Of a stretch of DNA of 24,078 nt, positions 1-6,266 are shown in pieces. Within the stretch, counting starts at the first letter, position 1, and the number at the start of each line of letters is the position of its first letter. The notes under the pieces are model-generated. The model did no database searches. It was not told the DNA's origin and saw nothing but the letters and a program-made list of their open reading frames with translations. Both the position numbers and the translations under genes were made by a program. Where the stretch lies: contig CAZQKI010000053.1 of the NCBI GenBank assembly GCA_964592855.1, positions 1-24,078 on the forward strand, written 5' to 3'. Source of the DNA: JAAYLN01 sp964592855 (GTDB lineage Bacteria > Verrucomicrobiota > Kiritimatiellia > RFP12 > JAAYLN01).

Positions 1-830
1 CCGCCGGGATGTGGCGTCCAGTTGTCGTGTTTGCCCTTGGCACCACGTCCATATGCACTCGTTTCGGCTTGCGGGTGTGAAGGATACTTCAGCGTGTGCG
101 CACCATAAGGGATGCGAATATCGTCCACGTTCAGCCGTGTAGTCGCGGATTTTCTGAAATGCACGATGCTCTCGTGGGAGCGACCCCAGTCATTGCCAAG
201 ATTCGCCTTGTTCTTGTAATGCCATATCAGCCAGCGGCAACCCTTGAAAAAAGGTGCGACGTGGCATTTGATATCCGCAAGAATCTCGGAAAAACCACAG
301 ACATAAAACGTCCCCGTGGGCGTCAAAATGCGCGATACTTCCCGTATCCACTCAACGCACCAATCAACGTACACAGAATGACTCTCGAACGTGTCCCATT
401 CGGCTTTGCCAAGATTGTATGGAGGGTCCGCAAAAACCAGATTGACACTTGCTTCTGGCAACGTCTTCAACCATGCCAGTGAATCGCCCTGGTATAGATT
501 GCCGTGCGGGTGTTCGAACTGACAGCGAAAAAAATCGCCTGTCGTCTTCTTGCCTGGACGAACAATCGGCACATCGCCCATCGGCCAAAGCATCAGTTCG
601 CCTTGATTTAAAATGTCGGGGCGAGTTTCTGGGGTAATGAGTTGATACCCAGTCGTCTTCAACTCGGGGGGGCGCTTGATGAGCGCTTCATGCACGCGAG
701 CAGGCAATTCGGATGAAATCAAGATTTGCTGGGCATGACTTGAACAAAACACATCCCAGCCAAGCTCCGATTTTTGAGTCCGTCGCTTTTGCGGATAAGC
801 TTGGGGATTGACTTTAGGTTGCATTTTCAT
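1..830 (-). CDS. DNA methyltransferase (N6-adenine or N4-cytosine), 3' end beyond window edge
   Basis: Translating the minus strand from the ATG at 828-830 gives an open frame of 276 codons with no stop before the window edge, so the C-terminus is missing. Motif IV, DPPYN, lies at residues 135-139, preceded by a stretch reading NLYQGDSLAWL at 111-121 that is usual before it. Residues 164-180 (EVSRILTPTGTFYVCGF) follow as in the N6_N4_Mtase family. The early DPPY and absence of an AdoMet-binding FxGxG motif before it indicate the beta order of motifs, with FxGxG expected in the missing part. The enzyme would methylate DNA bases using AdoMet. About 105 residues precede the catalytic domain, longer than usual, and I do not recognise them. 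Base composition is visibly AT-richer than in pheS next door, which suggests transfer. No restriction endonuclease gene is visible, so I cannot tell a restriction-modification enzyme from an orphan methylase. Confidence 0.85.
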   Translation of the reverse strand, partial: MKMQPKVNPQAYPQKRRTQKSELGWDVFCSSHAQQILISSELPARVHEALIKRPPELKTTGYQLITPETRPDILNQGELMLWPMGDVPIVRPGKKTTGDFFRCQFEHPHGNLYQGDSLAWLKTLPEASVNLVFADPPYNLGKAEWDTFESHSVYVDWCVEWIREVSRILTPTGTFYVCGFSEILADIKCHVAPFFKGCRWLIWHYKNKANLGNDWGRSHESIVHFRKSATTRLNVDDIRIPYGAHTLKYPSHPQAETSAYGRGAKGKHDNWTPHPG

Positions 831-886
831 GTTAACCCACACGCCTGCGGTCAATTGTTCGCTGGTGGTACACGGAACAAACCACC

Positions 887-892
887 ATCATA
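887..892 (-). promoter_or_regulatory. possible -10 element for the methyltransferase gene
   Basis: On the minus strand the bases read TATGAT, one change from TATAAT, about 57 nt upstream of the methyltransferase ATG. No good -35 lies 16-18 nt upstream (the best is TTTCTG). A 7-bp inverted repeat, TGGTGGT at 863-869 and ACCACCA at 881-887 with an 11-nt loop, sits in the presumed leader. It has no T-tract on either side, so it is not a standard terminator. Confidence 0.25.
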
Positions 893-931
893 GATTCCAT
901 TGGATGTATCAGAAAACCGTCAGCCCCGATT

Positions 932-1951
932 TCACGCGAACTGCTCCAGAAACCGCAGGTCGTTTTCGTAGAGGTGGCGGATGTCGGCGATGCCGTAGCG
1001 GATCATGGCGATCCGCTCGACGCCCATGCCGAAGGCGAAGCCGTAGACCTGGTCGGGGTCGTAGCCGACGTGGCGGTAGACGCGGGGGTCGACCATGCCG
1101 GCGCCGGCGATTTCGATCCAGCCGCTCTGCTTGCAGACGCGGCAGCCCTGGCCGGCGCAGAGGTGGCAGGAGAAGTCGACCTCCACGCTCGGCTCGGTGA
1201 AGGGGAAGAAGTGGGGGCGGAAGCGGACGCCCACGCCCGGCCCCATCATTTCGCGGGCGAAGTAGGCCAGGGTCGCCTTCAGGTCGGCGAGCGAGACGGG
1301 CTGGGTGTCGACATAGAGCCCCTCGATCTGATGGAAGTTCGCGCTGTGCGTCGCGTCGGTGGTGTCGCGGCGATAGCAGCGGCCCGGCGTGATGATGCGC
1401 AACGGGGGCTGCTTCCCGAGCATCGCGCGGATCTGCACGGGGGAGGTCTGCGTGCGGAGGAGCTTGTCGTCGTCGAACCAGAAGGTGTCGGTCTGGTCCA
1501 TCGACGGATGGTGGGGCGCGGTGTTGAGCGCCGTGAAGTTGTTGAAGCGCGTTTCGATGTCGGGTCCGTCGGCGACGGTGAAGCCGAGGCGGCCGAAGAT
1601 GCGCGACACCTCGTCGATGACGCGGGAGATGGGATGCTGGGCGCCGGCGCGGGGCCAGCGTCCGGGAAGCGAGCTGTCAAAGGCGGCGGCGGCGGAGACG
1701 TTCGCGGCGGCAAAGGACTCGCCGCGCGCGGCCAGACCGGCATCCAATTCCTGCCGCCAGGCATTGGCGCGCTTGCCGAAATCGGGACGCTCGGCGGGGG
1801 GAACTTCCTTGAGCTGCTTCATGACGGCAGGCAGCAGGCCATTGCGGCCGAGGTAGCGGATGCGGACCTGTTCCAGCGCGGCGGGATCGGCCGCGGAGGC
1901 GATGGCGTCGAGCGATTCGGCATGAAGGGATGCCAGTTCTGAAAGGTTCAT
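932..1951 (-). CDS. pheS: phenylalanine--tRNA ligase alpha subunit
   Basis: A 339-residue class II aminoacyl-tRNA synthetase subunit that, with PheT, charges tRNA-Phe with phenylalanine in the cytosol. The N-terminal helical arm is at residues 1-85. The catalytic core includes HHPSMDQTDTFWF (147-159), the motif 2 region with GRCYRRDTTDATH (190-202), FPFTEPSVEVD (249-259), the PheS cysteine cluster C262/C265/C270/C273, and motif 3 GFAFGMGVERIAMIRYGI (304-321). I chose the ATG at 1949-1951 because AGGAG lies 7 nt upstream (1959-1963) and the protein then starts MNLSEL, as in other PheS. The same frame stays open further upstream through the intergenic terminator, but that extension is not PheS-like. 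pheT, which normally follows, is not the next gene. Confidence 0.97.
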   Translation of the reverse strand: MNLSELASLHAESLDAIASAADPAALEQVRIRYLGRNGLLPAVMKQLKEVPPAERPDFGKRANAWRQELDAGLAARGESFAAANVSAAAAFDSSLPGRWPRAGAQHPISRVIDEVSRIFGRLGFTVADGPDIETRFNNFTALNTAPHHPSMDQTDTFWFDDDKLLRTQTSPVQIRAMLGKQPPLRIITPGRCYRRDTTDATHSANFHQIEGLYVDTQPVSLADLKATLAYFAREMMGPGVGVRFRPHFFPFTEPSVEVDFSCHLCAGQGCRVCKQSGWIEIAGAGMVDPRVYRHVGYDPDQVYGFAFGMGVERIAMIRYGIADIRHLYENDLRFLEQFA

Positions 1952-1986
1952 TGAACTCTCCTGCACGCTAGGGACTGCGATTCCTG

Positions 1987-2023
1987 AAAAAAGGACGGCC
2001 ACCCCATGAAACGGGATGGCCGT
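1987..2023 (-). terminator. Rho-independent terminator or attenuator between rplT and pheS
   Basis: Read on the minus strand, ACGGCCA (2017-2023) pairs with TGGCCGT (1995-2001). The stem is extended by CCC/GGG around one bulged base, the loop is about 8 nt, and a run of six T follows directly (1987-1992). It lies 34 nt after the rplT stop and 43 nt before the pheS start. Either it ends the rpmI-rplT transcript, or it acts as an attenuator ahead of pheS, as occurs upstream of pheST in enteric bacteria. I see no leader peptide rich in Phe codons, so simple termination with some read-through is at least as likely. Confidence 0.75.
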
Positions 2024-2057
2024 GCGGCTACGCTTCGATCGTGCTTGAGCTTGCGGC

Positions 2058-2414
2058 TCAGGCCAGTGCGGCGCGCGCCTGGGCCAAGATCGCCTTGAAG
2101 CCATCCGGATCGTGAATGGCGATTTCCGAAAGCATCTTGCGGTTGAGCAGAATGCCGGCCTTCGTCAAACCCTCGATCAGACGGCTGTAGGTCAAGCCTT
2201 CCGCGCGGGCGGCGGAATTGACACGGCCGATCCAGAGCTGGCGGTACGTGCGCTTCTTCAGCTTGCGGTGGACCGTTGCCTGATCCATGGCGTGGTTGAC
2301 GGCGTGGATGGCCTGCGAATAGACTTTGCTGCGCTGTCCGCGAAAGCCCTTGGCCTGTTCGAGCACGCGCTTGTGGCGCTTGCGTGCGGCCGGTGCATTG
2401 GTTGTTCTGGGCAT
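2058..2414 (-). CDS. rplT: 50S ribosomal protein L20
   Basis: A 118-residue basic protein, the normal length for bL20, which binds 23S rRNA early in assembly of the large subunit. The N-terminus has the typical RKRHKRVLEQAKGFRGQRSK stretch at 12-31. The conserved segment RQLWIGRVNSAAR is at 58-70, and the C-terminal globular part includes LLNRKMLSEIA (89-99). The ATG at 2412-2414 is preceded by GGAG. The gene follows rpmI by 28 nt and is surely co-transcribed with it. L20 represses its own operon in several bacteria by binding the leader RNA. A roughly 150-nt untranslated leader upstream of rpmI would leave room for that, although I cannot identify the binding structure. Confidence 0.97.
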   Translation of the reverse strand: MPRTTNAPAARKRHKRVLEQAKGFRGQRSKVYSQAIHAVNHAMDQATVHRKLKKRTYRQLWIGRVNSAARAEGLTYSRLIEGLTKAGILLNRKMLSEIAIHDPDGFKAILAQARAALA

Positions 2415-2442
2415 GGGAGTTCTCCGTGGTGGGGGGTTAAGG

Positions 2443-2640
2443 TCAATACGTCGACAACATGCGCTTCAGCACAGTTTGGAACGAATCATTGACGACAGTC
2501 ATACCACGGAGGTTGCGTTTGCGCTTCCGCGACTTGCAGGCGTTCAGATGGGCCTTGCCGCCGCTCGTGCGCATCACTTTCCCCGTGGCCGACGTTTTGA
2601 ACCGCTTGGTGGCGGCACGCTTGGTCTTCTGCTTGGGCAT
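2443..2640 (-). CDS. rpmI: 50S ribosomal protein L35
   Basis: A 65-residue, very basic protein starting MPKQKTKRAATKRFKTSATG, the standard N-terminus of bL35, with the family's KAHLNACKSRKRKRNLRG segment at 29-46. The start is the ATG at 2638-2640; the upstream GAAAGAAGA is a weak ribosome binding site. In most bacteria infC (IF3) precedes rpmI and rplT. Here the upstream neighbour is an unrelated envelope gene ending at 2829, with 188 nt in between, so infC has moved elsewhere and this operon has its own promoter. Confidence 0.97.
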   Translation of the reverse strand: MPKQKTKRAATKRFKTSATGKVMRTSGGKAHLNACKSRKRKRNLRGMTVVNDSFQTVLKRMLSTY

Positions 2641-2788
2641 GGTTCTTCTTTCGGGTTGGGACGATGCGGGTTGCACCGTCTTGTCCTGGAGATGCACAAC
2701 GGCCTGAAGGGCAGTCAGCCATGAGCAGCCCGGCAAGCGGGCATCTCCGAAGGCATTGAAACCCCTCCTGGAGTTCCAAAAGGCGGTT

Positions 2789-2818
2789 AGTTTACCCGAA
2801 TCCGACCCGATCTGTCCA
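2789..2818 (-). promoter_or_regulatory. possible sigma70-type promoter for rpmI-rplT
   Basis: On the minus strand TGGACA (2813-2818, five of six matches to TTGACA) is followed after 18 nt by TAAACT (2789-2794, four of six matches to TATAAT). It lies just after the end of the gene at 2829 and would give a leader of about 140 nt before rpmI. That fits an operon that has lost the usual infC promoter, but the call rests on these two boxes only. Confidence 0.35.
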
Positions 2819-2828
2819 CTGCCAATTT

Positions 2829-4460
2829 CTACAGATTCGTGTCGACCGGGATATCCCCTCGCCCTTCGGCGGTGGCCGTGACAGCGACAGGGGGAGCCAC
2901 CACCTGGAAGGTCGGCAGGTAGCGGTAGTAGACCATCAACTGGAGGGCGGCGAGGCAGGTGTCCATCACCGGCCGGTCGCTGTGCGCGTCGGCATTCTCC
3001 CACCAGCCGACATCCTGCAGTTCGCCCTTGGCATCGGCGATGGCCTTTTCCTCGACGAACTGGGCTTCCACGTAAGCCGGCCACATCCTGGCGTTCCACT
3101 TCGTCCAGTCGGCGCCTCCCTGCTGGAAGATCGCCTGCGTGCCATAATAGTAATAGTACTGGCAACTGCCGCCGAGCGGCACGCCCTCCGCCGCGGCATT
3201 GGCGGGCTTCTCGTCCTGCGCGAGCTTGTGGCCGGGCCTGCTTCCGACCCAGACGGGCTTCCAGGTCGCCAGCAGTTCCATCGACTTCCGGACTTCCTGG
3301 GATTTCTCGGCATGGTGGAACTGCATGCAGAGCGTTCCGACACTGCTGAGTCCGCCGCGCGCGGGACCGGTGTAGCCAAAGCCGCCGTCCGGATGCGCGT
3401 TCCTCTGAAACCCCTTGACCGCCAGCTTGCAGGCCCGGTTCAAGGACTCGGGGTCGCTGTAGAAATCGGCCATCTGGGCCGCCTTCAGCGCCTGGGCCGC
3501 CCAGCCCATGACGGAGGTGTCGTCGCGTTCGTTCTGCTTCAGGGCGTAGTCCCAGCCGCCACTCGGATGCTGCCCGTCGATGATGCATCGGACCGCGCGA
3601 TCTGCGGCCACCCGGACGGTCGGGTTCATCGTCATGCCGTAGGCCTCGCAAAGCGCGTAGGTCGCGATGTAGTGCTCGTAGTTGCCGCCCCACTGGCCGC
3701 CGGCAGGCTGGGAAGCCAGGAGGAATTCGATGCCGCGGCGGACGGCGTCGCCGAACTCCGCGGAGTCGTCCGGTTTTTCGCCATGCGCCAGGAAGCAAAG
3801 CACCGCCAGGGCGGTCATCGCATTCTTGTTCTTCAGCCAGGAGCCGTCGGGCTGCTGATTCTTCTTCAGCCACCGCAAGGAACGCATCACGGCCGATTCC
3901 GCCGCGTCACTGCCGTCGAACGCCTTGCGTGCCGCATCCCGAGCGGGTCCCGTGCGCGTGTCGGACATAACGCCGACCAGCGTGATGGGGCTCTTGTTGG
4001 GCGTGAAAATTTCGGTTCGCGGCGGCGGCGCCTCAACAGTGTCGTTGCGCTGCGGCACGTGCGGCTCCCACACAGGGGACTGCATGGTGCCGAAGTCCGT
4101 CGCCTGCGGCAGGAATTCCGGTGGCTTCTCGGGTGTGTCGATCTTGATCAAGTCATCCTTCGAAACTACCGTAGGGTCAAGATCCACGTAAATAATGGGG
4201 CGGTCCTCGACCGGCTTGGCCCTGACGAGGAACACCAACAGGAGGATGAAAACGGCCGGGAGCACGACGGCCGCGAGCGGGGCCATCTGGCGCTGCAGCT
4301 CCGTATGCGCAACCTTGTATTCGCCGCTCTCCCTGGGCTTGCCGAGCCCCGCGCACATCATCCGCAGGCGCTGCCAGTAGTTCTTTTCCGTAAAGAGTCC
4401 CATCAACTCCTGGAAGGTGTCGTTCTTCTCGGGAGGCAATCCGCTGTTTTGCAGGTTCAT
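2829..4460 (-). CDS. membrane-anchored prenyltransferase/squalene-oxidase repeat protein with TonB-like N-terminus
   Basis: A 543-residue protein. Residues 1-61 are polar and probably cytoplasmic, 62-79 form one transmembrane helix, and 80-165 are a proline-rich stretch with PEKPPEFLP at 110-118, as in TonB-like linkers. From about 185 to 520 there are repeated helical pairs with the glycine/aromatic turns of squalene cyclase and prenyltransferase barrels: QPDGSW (203-208), GGQW (254-257), PSGGW (299-303) and PDGGFGY (357-363), then a CQYYYYYGTQA segment (433-443). I see no DXDD catalytic motif of squalene-hopene cyclase. The barrel is therefore more likely a binding or scaffold domain than a cyclase. 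The start is preceded by AAAGGAG at 6 nt. The gene follows an exbD gene by 21 nt, so the two products probably work together at the inner membrane. Confidence 0.85.
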   Translation of the reverse strand: MNLQNSGLPPEKNDTFQELMGLFTEKNYWQRLRMMCAGLGKPRESGEYKVAHTELQRQMAPLAAVVLPAVFILLLVFLVRAKPVEDRPIIYVDLDPTVVSKDDLIKIDTPEKPPEFLPQATDFGTMQSPVWEPHVPQRNDTVEAPPPRTEIFTPNKSPITLVGVMSDTRTGPARDAARKAFDGSDAAESAVMRSLRWLKKNQQPDGSWLKNKNAMTALAVLCFLAHGEKPDDSAEFGDAVRRGIEFLLASQPAGGQWGGNYEHYIATYALCEAYGMTMNPTVRVAADRAVRCIIDGQHPSGGWDYALKQNERDDTSVMGWAAQALKAAQMADFYSDPESLNRACKLAVKGFQRNAHPDGGFGYTGPARGGLSSVGTLCMQFHHAEKSQEVRKSMELLATWKPVWVGSRPGHKLAQDEKPANAAAEGVPLGGSCQYYYYYGTQAIFQQGGADWTKWNARMWPAYVEAQFVEEKAIADAKGELQDVGWWENADAHSDRPVMDTCLAALQLMVYYRYLPTFQVVAPPVAVTATAEGRGDIPVDTNL

Positions 4461-4481
4461 GACCTACTCCTTTCGTATGTC

Positions 4482-4883
4482 CTACATGCTGAAGATGGAG
4501 AGATTGCCGAGGCCGTGCTTGCTGCAGATGTCGAGGGTCTGCACCAGGGATTTGTGCGGCGAATCGGCCGTGCACTTGATGACGACACTGGCCGTCGTGC
4601 TCAGTTCGGCACAACGGGCGATCTGGCGATCCAGGGCATCCAGCGTCATCGGACGCCCCCGGAACAGAAAGCCGTCGCGGTGCAGAACGATGTTGATCAA
4701 CGAAGGCTCGCTGACCGTTGCTTCAGAGCGGCCCGCCGGCCGTGCCGCCATCAACCGCGACAGGATATCCTCCTGCTTCATCGCGACAATGAAGAATATC
4801 AGCAACTGGAAGACGACATCGATCATCGGCGTCATCTCCAACTGCGGATCGTTGCCCACCCTTTGTTTCCTCTTGTTTCTCAT
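4482..4883 (-). CDS. ExbD/TolR family protein (orphan copy)
   Basis: A 133-residue protein with a short basic cytoplasmic tail and one transmembrane helix carrying the family signature LEMTPMIDVVFQLLIFF (15-31). D22 corresponds to the membrane aspartate needed for proton-driven rotation in ExbD/TolR. A periplasmic domain with the usual beta-alpha pattern follows (about 60-133). No ExbB/TolQ gene lies beside it, so its channel partner must come from elsewhere; the ExbB at 9252-9884 is one candidate. It is the first gene of a two-gene unit with the barrel protein downstream. Its sequence differs clearly from the two ExbD proteins at 8433-9255, being closer to the classical ExbD pattern. Confidence 0.93.
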   Translation of the reverse strand: MRNKRKQRVGNDPQLEMTPMIDVVFQLLIFFIVAMKQEDILSRLMAARPAGRSEATVSEPSLINIVLHRDGFLFRGRPMTLDALDRQIARCAELSTTASVVIKCTADSPHKSLVQTLDICSKHGLGNLSIFSM

Positions 4884-4970
4884 GACCGCCCCGCTTTCCG
4901 CGCTGCATCATGCGCTGATATCAAACATGATTTCTACTCCCTCGTTTTCGCTGCGGACATTCCTGCTCCG

Positions 4971-4998
4971 CCTATATAACGACCAACCCTGCATGCAA
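4971..4998 (-). promoter_or_regulatory. possible promoter for the exbD / barrel-protein pair
   Basis: Minus-strand TTGCAT (4993-4998) and TATAGG (4971-4976) are separated by 16 nt, about 90 nt upstream of the exbD ATG. Matches are three of six and four of six to the sigma70 boxes. The position is sensible for the leftward unit, but the sequence match is modest. Confidence 0.3.
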
Positions 4999-5080
4999 TC
5001 ACCAACGACCACTCCACATCACGAGATGAGTGTAGCGGGATTTCACATGTTTGTCATCGTAATACTTTGCAATCTTGGTG

Positions 5081-5109
5081 TTGCGCAAGCCCATTCGGAA
5101 ACGTATAAT
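5081..5109 (+). promoter_or_regulatory. sigma70-type promoter for the ferredoxin gene
   Basis: A perfect TATAAT (5104-5109) is preceded at exactly 17 nt by TTGCGC (5081-5086), 82 nt upstream of the ferredoxin ATG. The leader contains a 6-bp hairpin, CTTCGC (5139-5144) with GCGAAG (5150-5155) around a 5-nt loop, which may protect the message or be incidental. Confidence 0.6.
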
Positions 5110-5191
5110 GTGCGCTCATTTCCGATCATTGCGCCTTCCTTCGCGTTCGGCGAAGTTGGCTGAATCGGTTGCTTAGCAAGGATGTTTCATC

Positions 5192-5362
5192 ATGGCTTAT
5201 AAAATCAACGACAAGTGCGTCAAATGCGGCGCGTGCAAAGACGTCTGCCCCGTTCAGGCGATCAGCGAAGGCGCGGACAAGTATGTGATCAATGCCGACG
5301 AATGCGTCGACTGCGGCGCCTGCGCCGGCGAATGCCCCGTCGAAGCCATCTCCCAGGAGTAG
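5192..5362 (+). CDS. bacterial-type 2[4Fe-4S] ferredoxin
   Basis: A 56-residue protein with two CxxCxxCxxxCP cluster motifs: C9, C12, C15 and C19, then C38, C41, C44 and C48. Length and spacing are those of clostridial-type ferredoxins, small soluble low-potential electron carriers for enzymes such as pyruvate:ferredoxin oxidoreductase or hydrogenases. The ATG at 5192 is preceded by AAGGA at 5178-5182, and a clear promoter lies upstream. It stands alone on the plus strand and converges with the operon ending at 5385, leaving 22 nt between stops. The partner enzyme cannot be told from this context. The gene implies low-potential electron transfer and is common in anaerobes. Confidence 0.95.
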   Translation: MAYKINDKCVKCGACKDVCPVQAISEGADKYVINADECVDCGACAGECPVEAISQE

Positions 5363-5384
5363 CCTGAGCGAGCGCCCTGGCGCC

Positions 5385-6263
5385 TCAATCCCCGCGCTTG
5401 CGGATGCCGAGCAACACGGGGATCGGGCGCGTCAGCAGACCGGAGGGCTTGTTAATCAGCCTCACGGGGCCCGCGTACGTGTCGGCCAGGAACAGCGCGC
5501 TGCTGCCGCCGCCGTCCAGGTTCAACCCGTCGCTGCACCCCAGCTCCTGCAGAATCTCCGCGACTTCATGGAGATCCACGCCCTCGCTGTAGCCCGGCTG
5601 ACGGCCGTCGATCACGACGATCCAGAGCCAGCGCCGCGTCTGATCGAAACCGACGGCGCTGCGCGGCGCCAGGTTCTTGCCGTTCGAAACCGGCACGGTG
5701 ATCACGCCGTCTTTCAGAACGATGTTGAATCCGCCGACCGCCTGCCGGACATCGGCGGGTGGTTCATCGCCTGAAATCACCGGTAGGCCGGTGCTGTCGA
5801 TCCAGAAGTTGCAGCCGCTGCCGTCGCGGACGCTGCGCCGCACGCCATCCTCGACCGCCACGCCCGAGATGTCGGCCGGCCAGCCATGGATGTAGCTCTT
5901 GGGCGTGATCCCCAGGGCATTGGCGACGGGAACGAAGGGGTTGGTGTTGACGGCGACAAACAGGCCGCGGTTGGTGACGGTCAATTCGGGATGGGAGAGG
6001 TTGGTTTCGGCAGGCCCGGCGCCATCGGGATCGGGTGTCGACACGATGCACGCCACCTCGAACTCGCGATCCTTCAAATCATAGCGCACCGCATGGATCT
6101 GCAAGGGACGCGGCTCGGTTTTGACCAGATGCCGGTACTGCAGCACCGGGATGGTCCCCGCCCGCTCGGGGCCACCGGAACCGGGAAGGCCAACGGTGGA
6201 GCGGCACCCGCAGCAGGCCAGCAACCCGCACAGCAGACAACCCGGAATCCCCTGCCTGAACAT
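5385..6263 (-). CDS. probable lipoprotein of the phosphodiester glycosidase (NAGPA-like, DUF2233) family
   Basis: A 292-residue exported protein. The N-terminus has a short hydrophobic stretch ending LLAC (14-17), a fair lipobox, so it may be lipid-anchored; several more cysteines nearby make the exact site uncertain. The family signatures are present: QAVGGFNIVLKDG (174-186), RSAVGFDQT (201-209), VVIDGRQPGYSEG (216-228) and SDGLNLDGGGSSAL (244-257). The family includes the enzyme that uncovers mannose-6-phosphate by removing N-acetylglucosamine. Bacterial members are thought to act on exported glycan phosphodiesters, though the substrate here is unknown. AGGAG lies 5 nt upstream of the ATG, and the gene begins 3 nt after the DUF4159 gene, so it is the last gene of the operon. 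It suggests an envelope glycopolymer is involved in what the operon does. Confidence 0.88.
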   Translation of the reverse strand: MFRQGIPGCLLCGLLACCGCRSTVGLPGSGGPERAGTIPVLQYRHLVKTEPRPLQIHAVRYDLKDREFEVACIVSTPDPDGAGPAETNLSHPELTVTNRGLFVAVNTNPFVPVANALGITPKSYIHGWPADISGVAVEDGVRRSVRDGSGCNFWIDSTGLPVISGDEPPADVRQAVGGFNIVLKDGVITVPVSNGKNLAPRSAVGFDQTRRWLWIVVIDGRQPGYSEGVDLHEVAEILQELGCSDGLNLDGGGSSALFLADTYAGPVRLINKPSGLLTRPIPVLLGIRKRGD

Positions 6264-6266
6264 GGC

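Larger units (their letters stand above)
4884..5191. other. divergent intergenic region between exbD and ferredoxin genes
   Basis: These 308 bases contain no credible gene longer than a few codons. They hold two opposed promoter candidates, annotated separately, and are more AT-rich than the flanking coding regions. On the minus strand a six-codon frame starting at 4929 is preceded by GGGAG, but nothing else supports it. Confidence 0.5.

Noticed and set aside
863..887. Inverted repeat TGGTGGT / ACCACCA between pheS and the methyltransferase gene as a terminator
   Set aside because: The loop is 11 nt, the stem only 7 bp and no T-run follows on either strand.
1952..2104. Upstream in-frame extension of pheS
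   Set aside because: It would run through the terminator hairpin and into rplT. The internal ATG has a good ribosome binding site and gives the normal PheS length.
2641..3873. Long in-frame upstream extension of rpmI
   Set aside because: It overlaps the well-supported barrel-protein gene in another frame; the last 65 codons alone match L35.
2829..4460. True squalene-hopene cyclase
   Set aside because: The turns of the barrel match, but I find no DXDD motif, and the protein has an N-terminal membrane anchor with a proline-rich linker next to exbD.
2982..4979. Plus-strand frame of about 665 codons antisense to the barrel protein and exbD
   Set aside because: It covers two well-supported minus-strand genes and encodes low-complexity Arg/His/Gly-rich sequence.
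5363..5384. Short GCGCC/GGCGC inverted repeat between the convergent ferredoxin and glycosidase genes as a bidirectional terminator
   Set aside because: The loop would be 2-4 nt, the stem is short and there are no T-tracts; it is not convincing as an intrinsic terminator.
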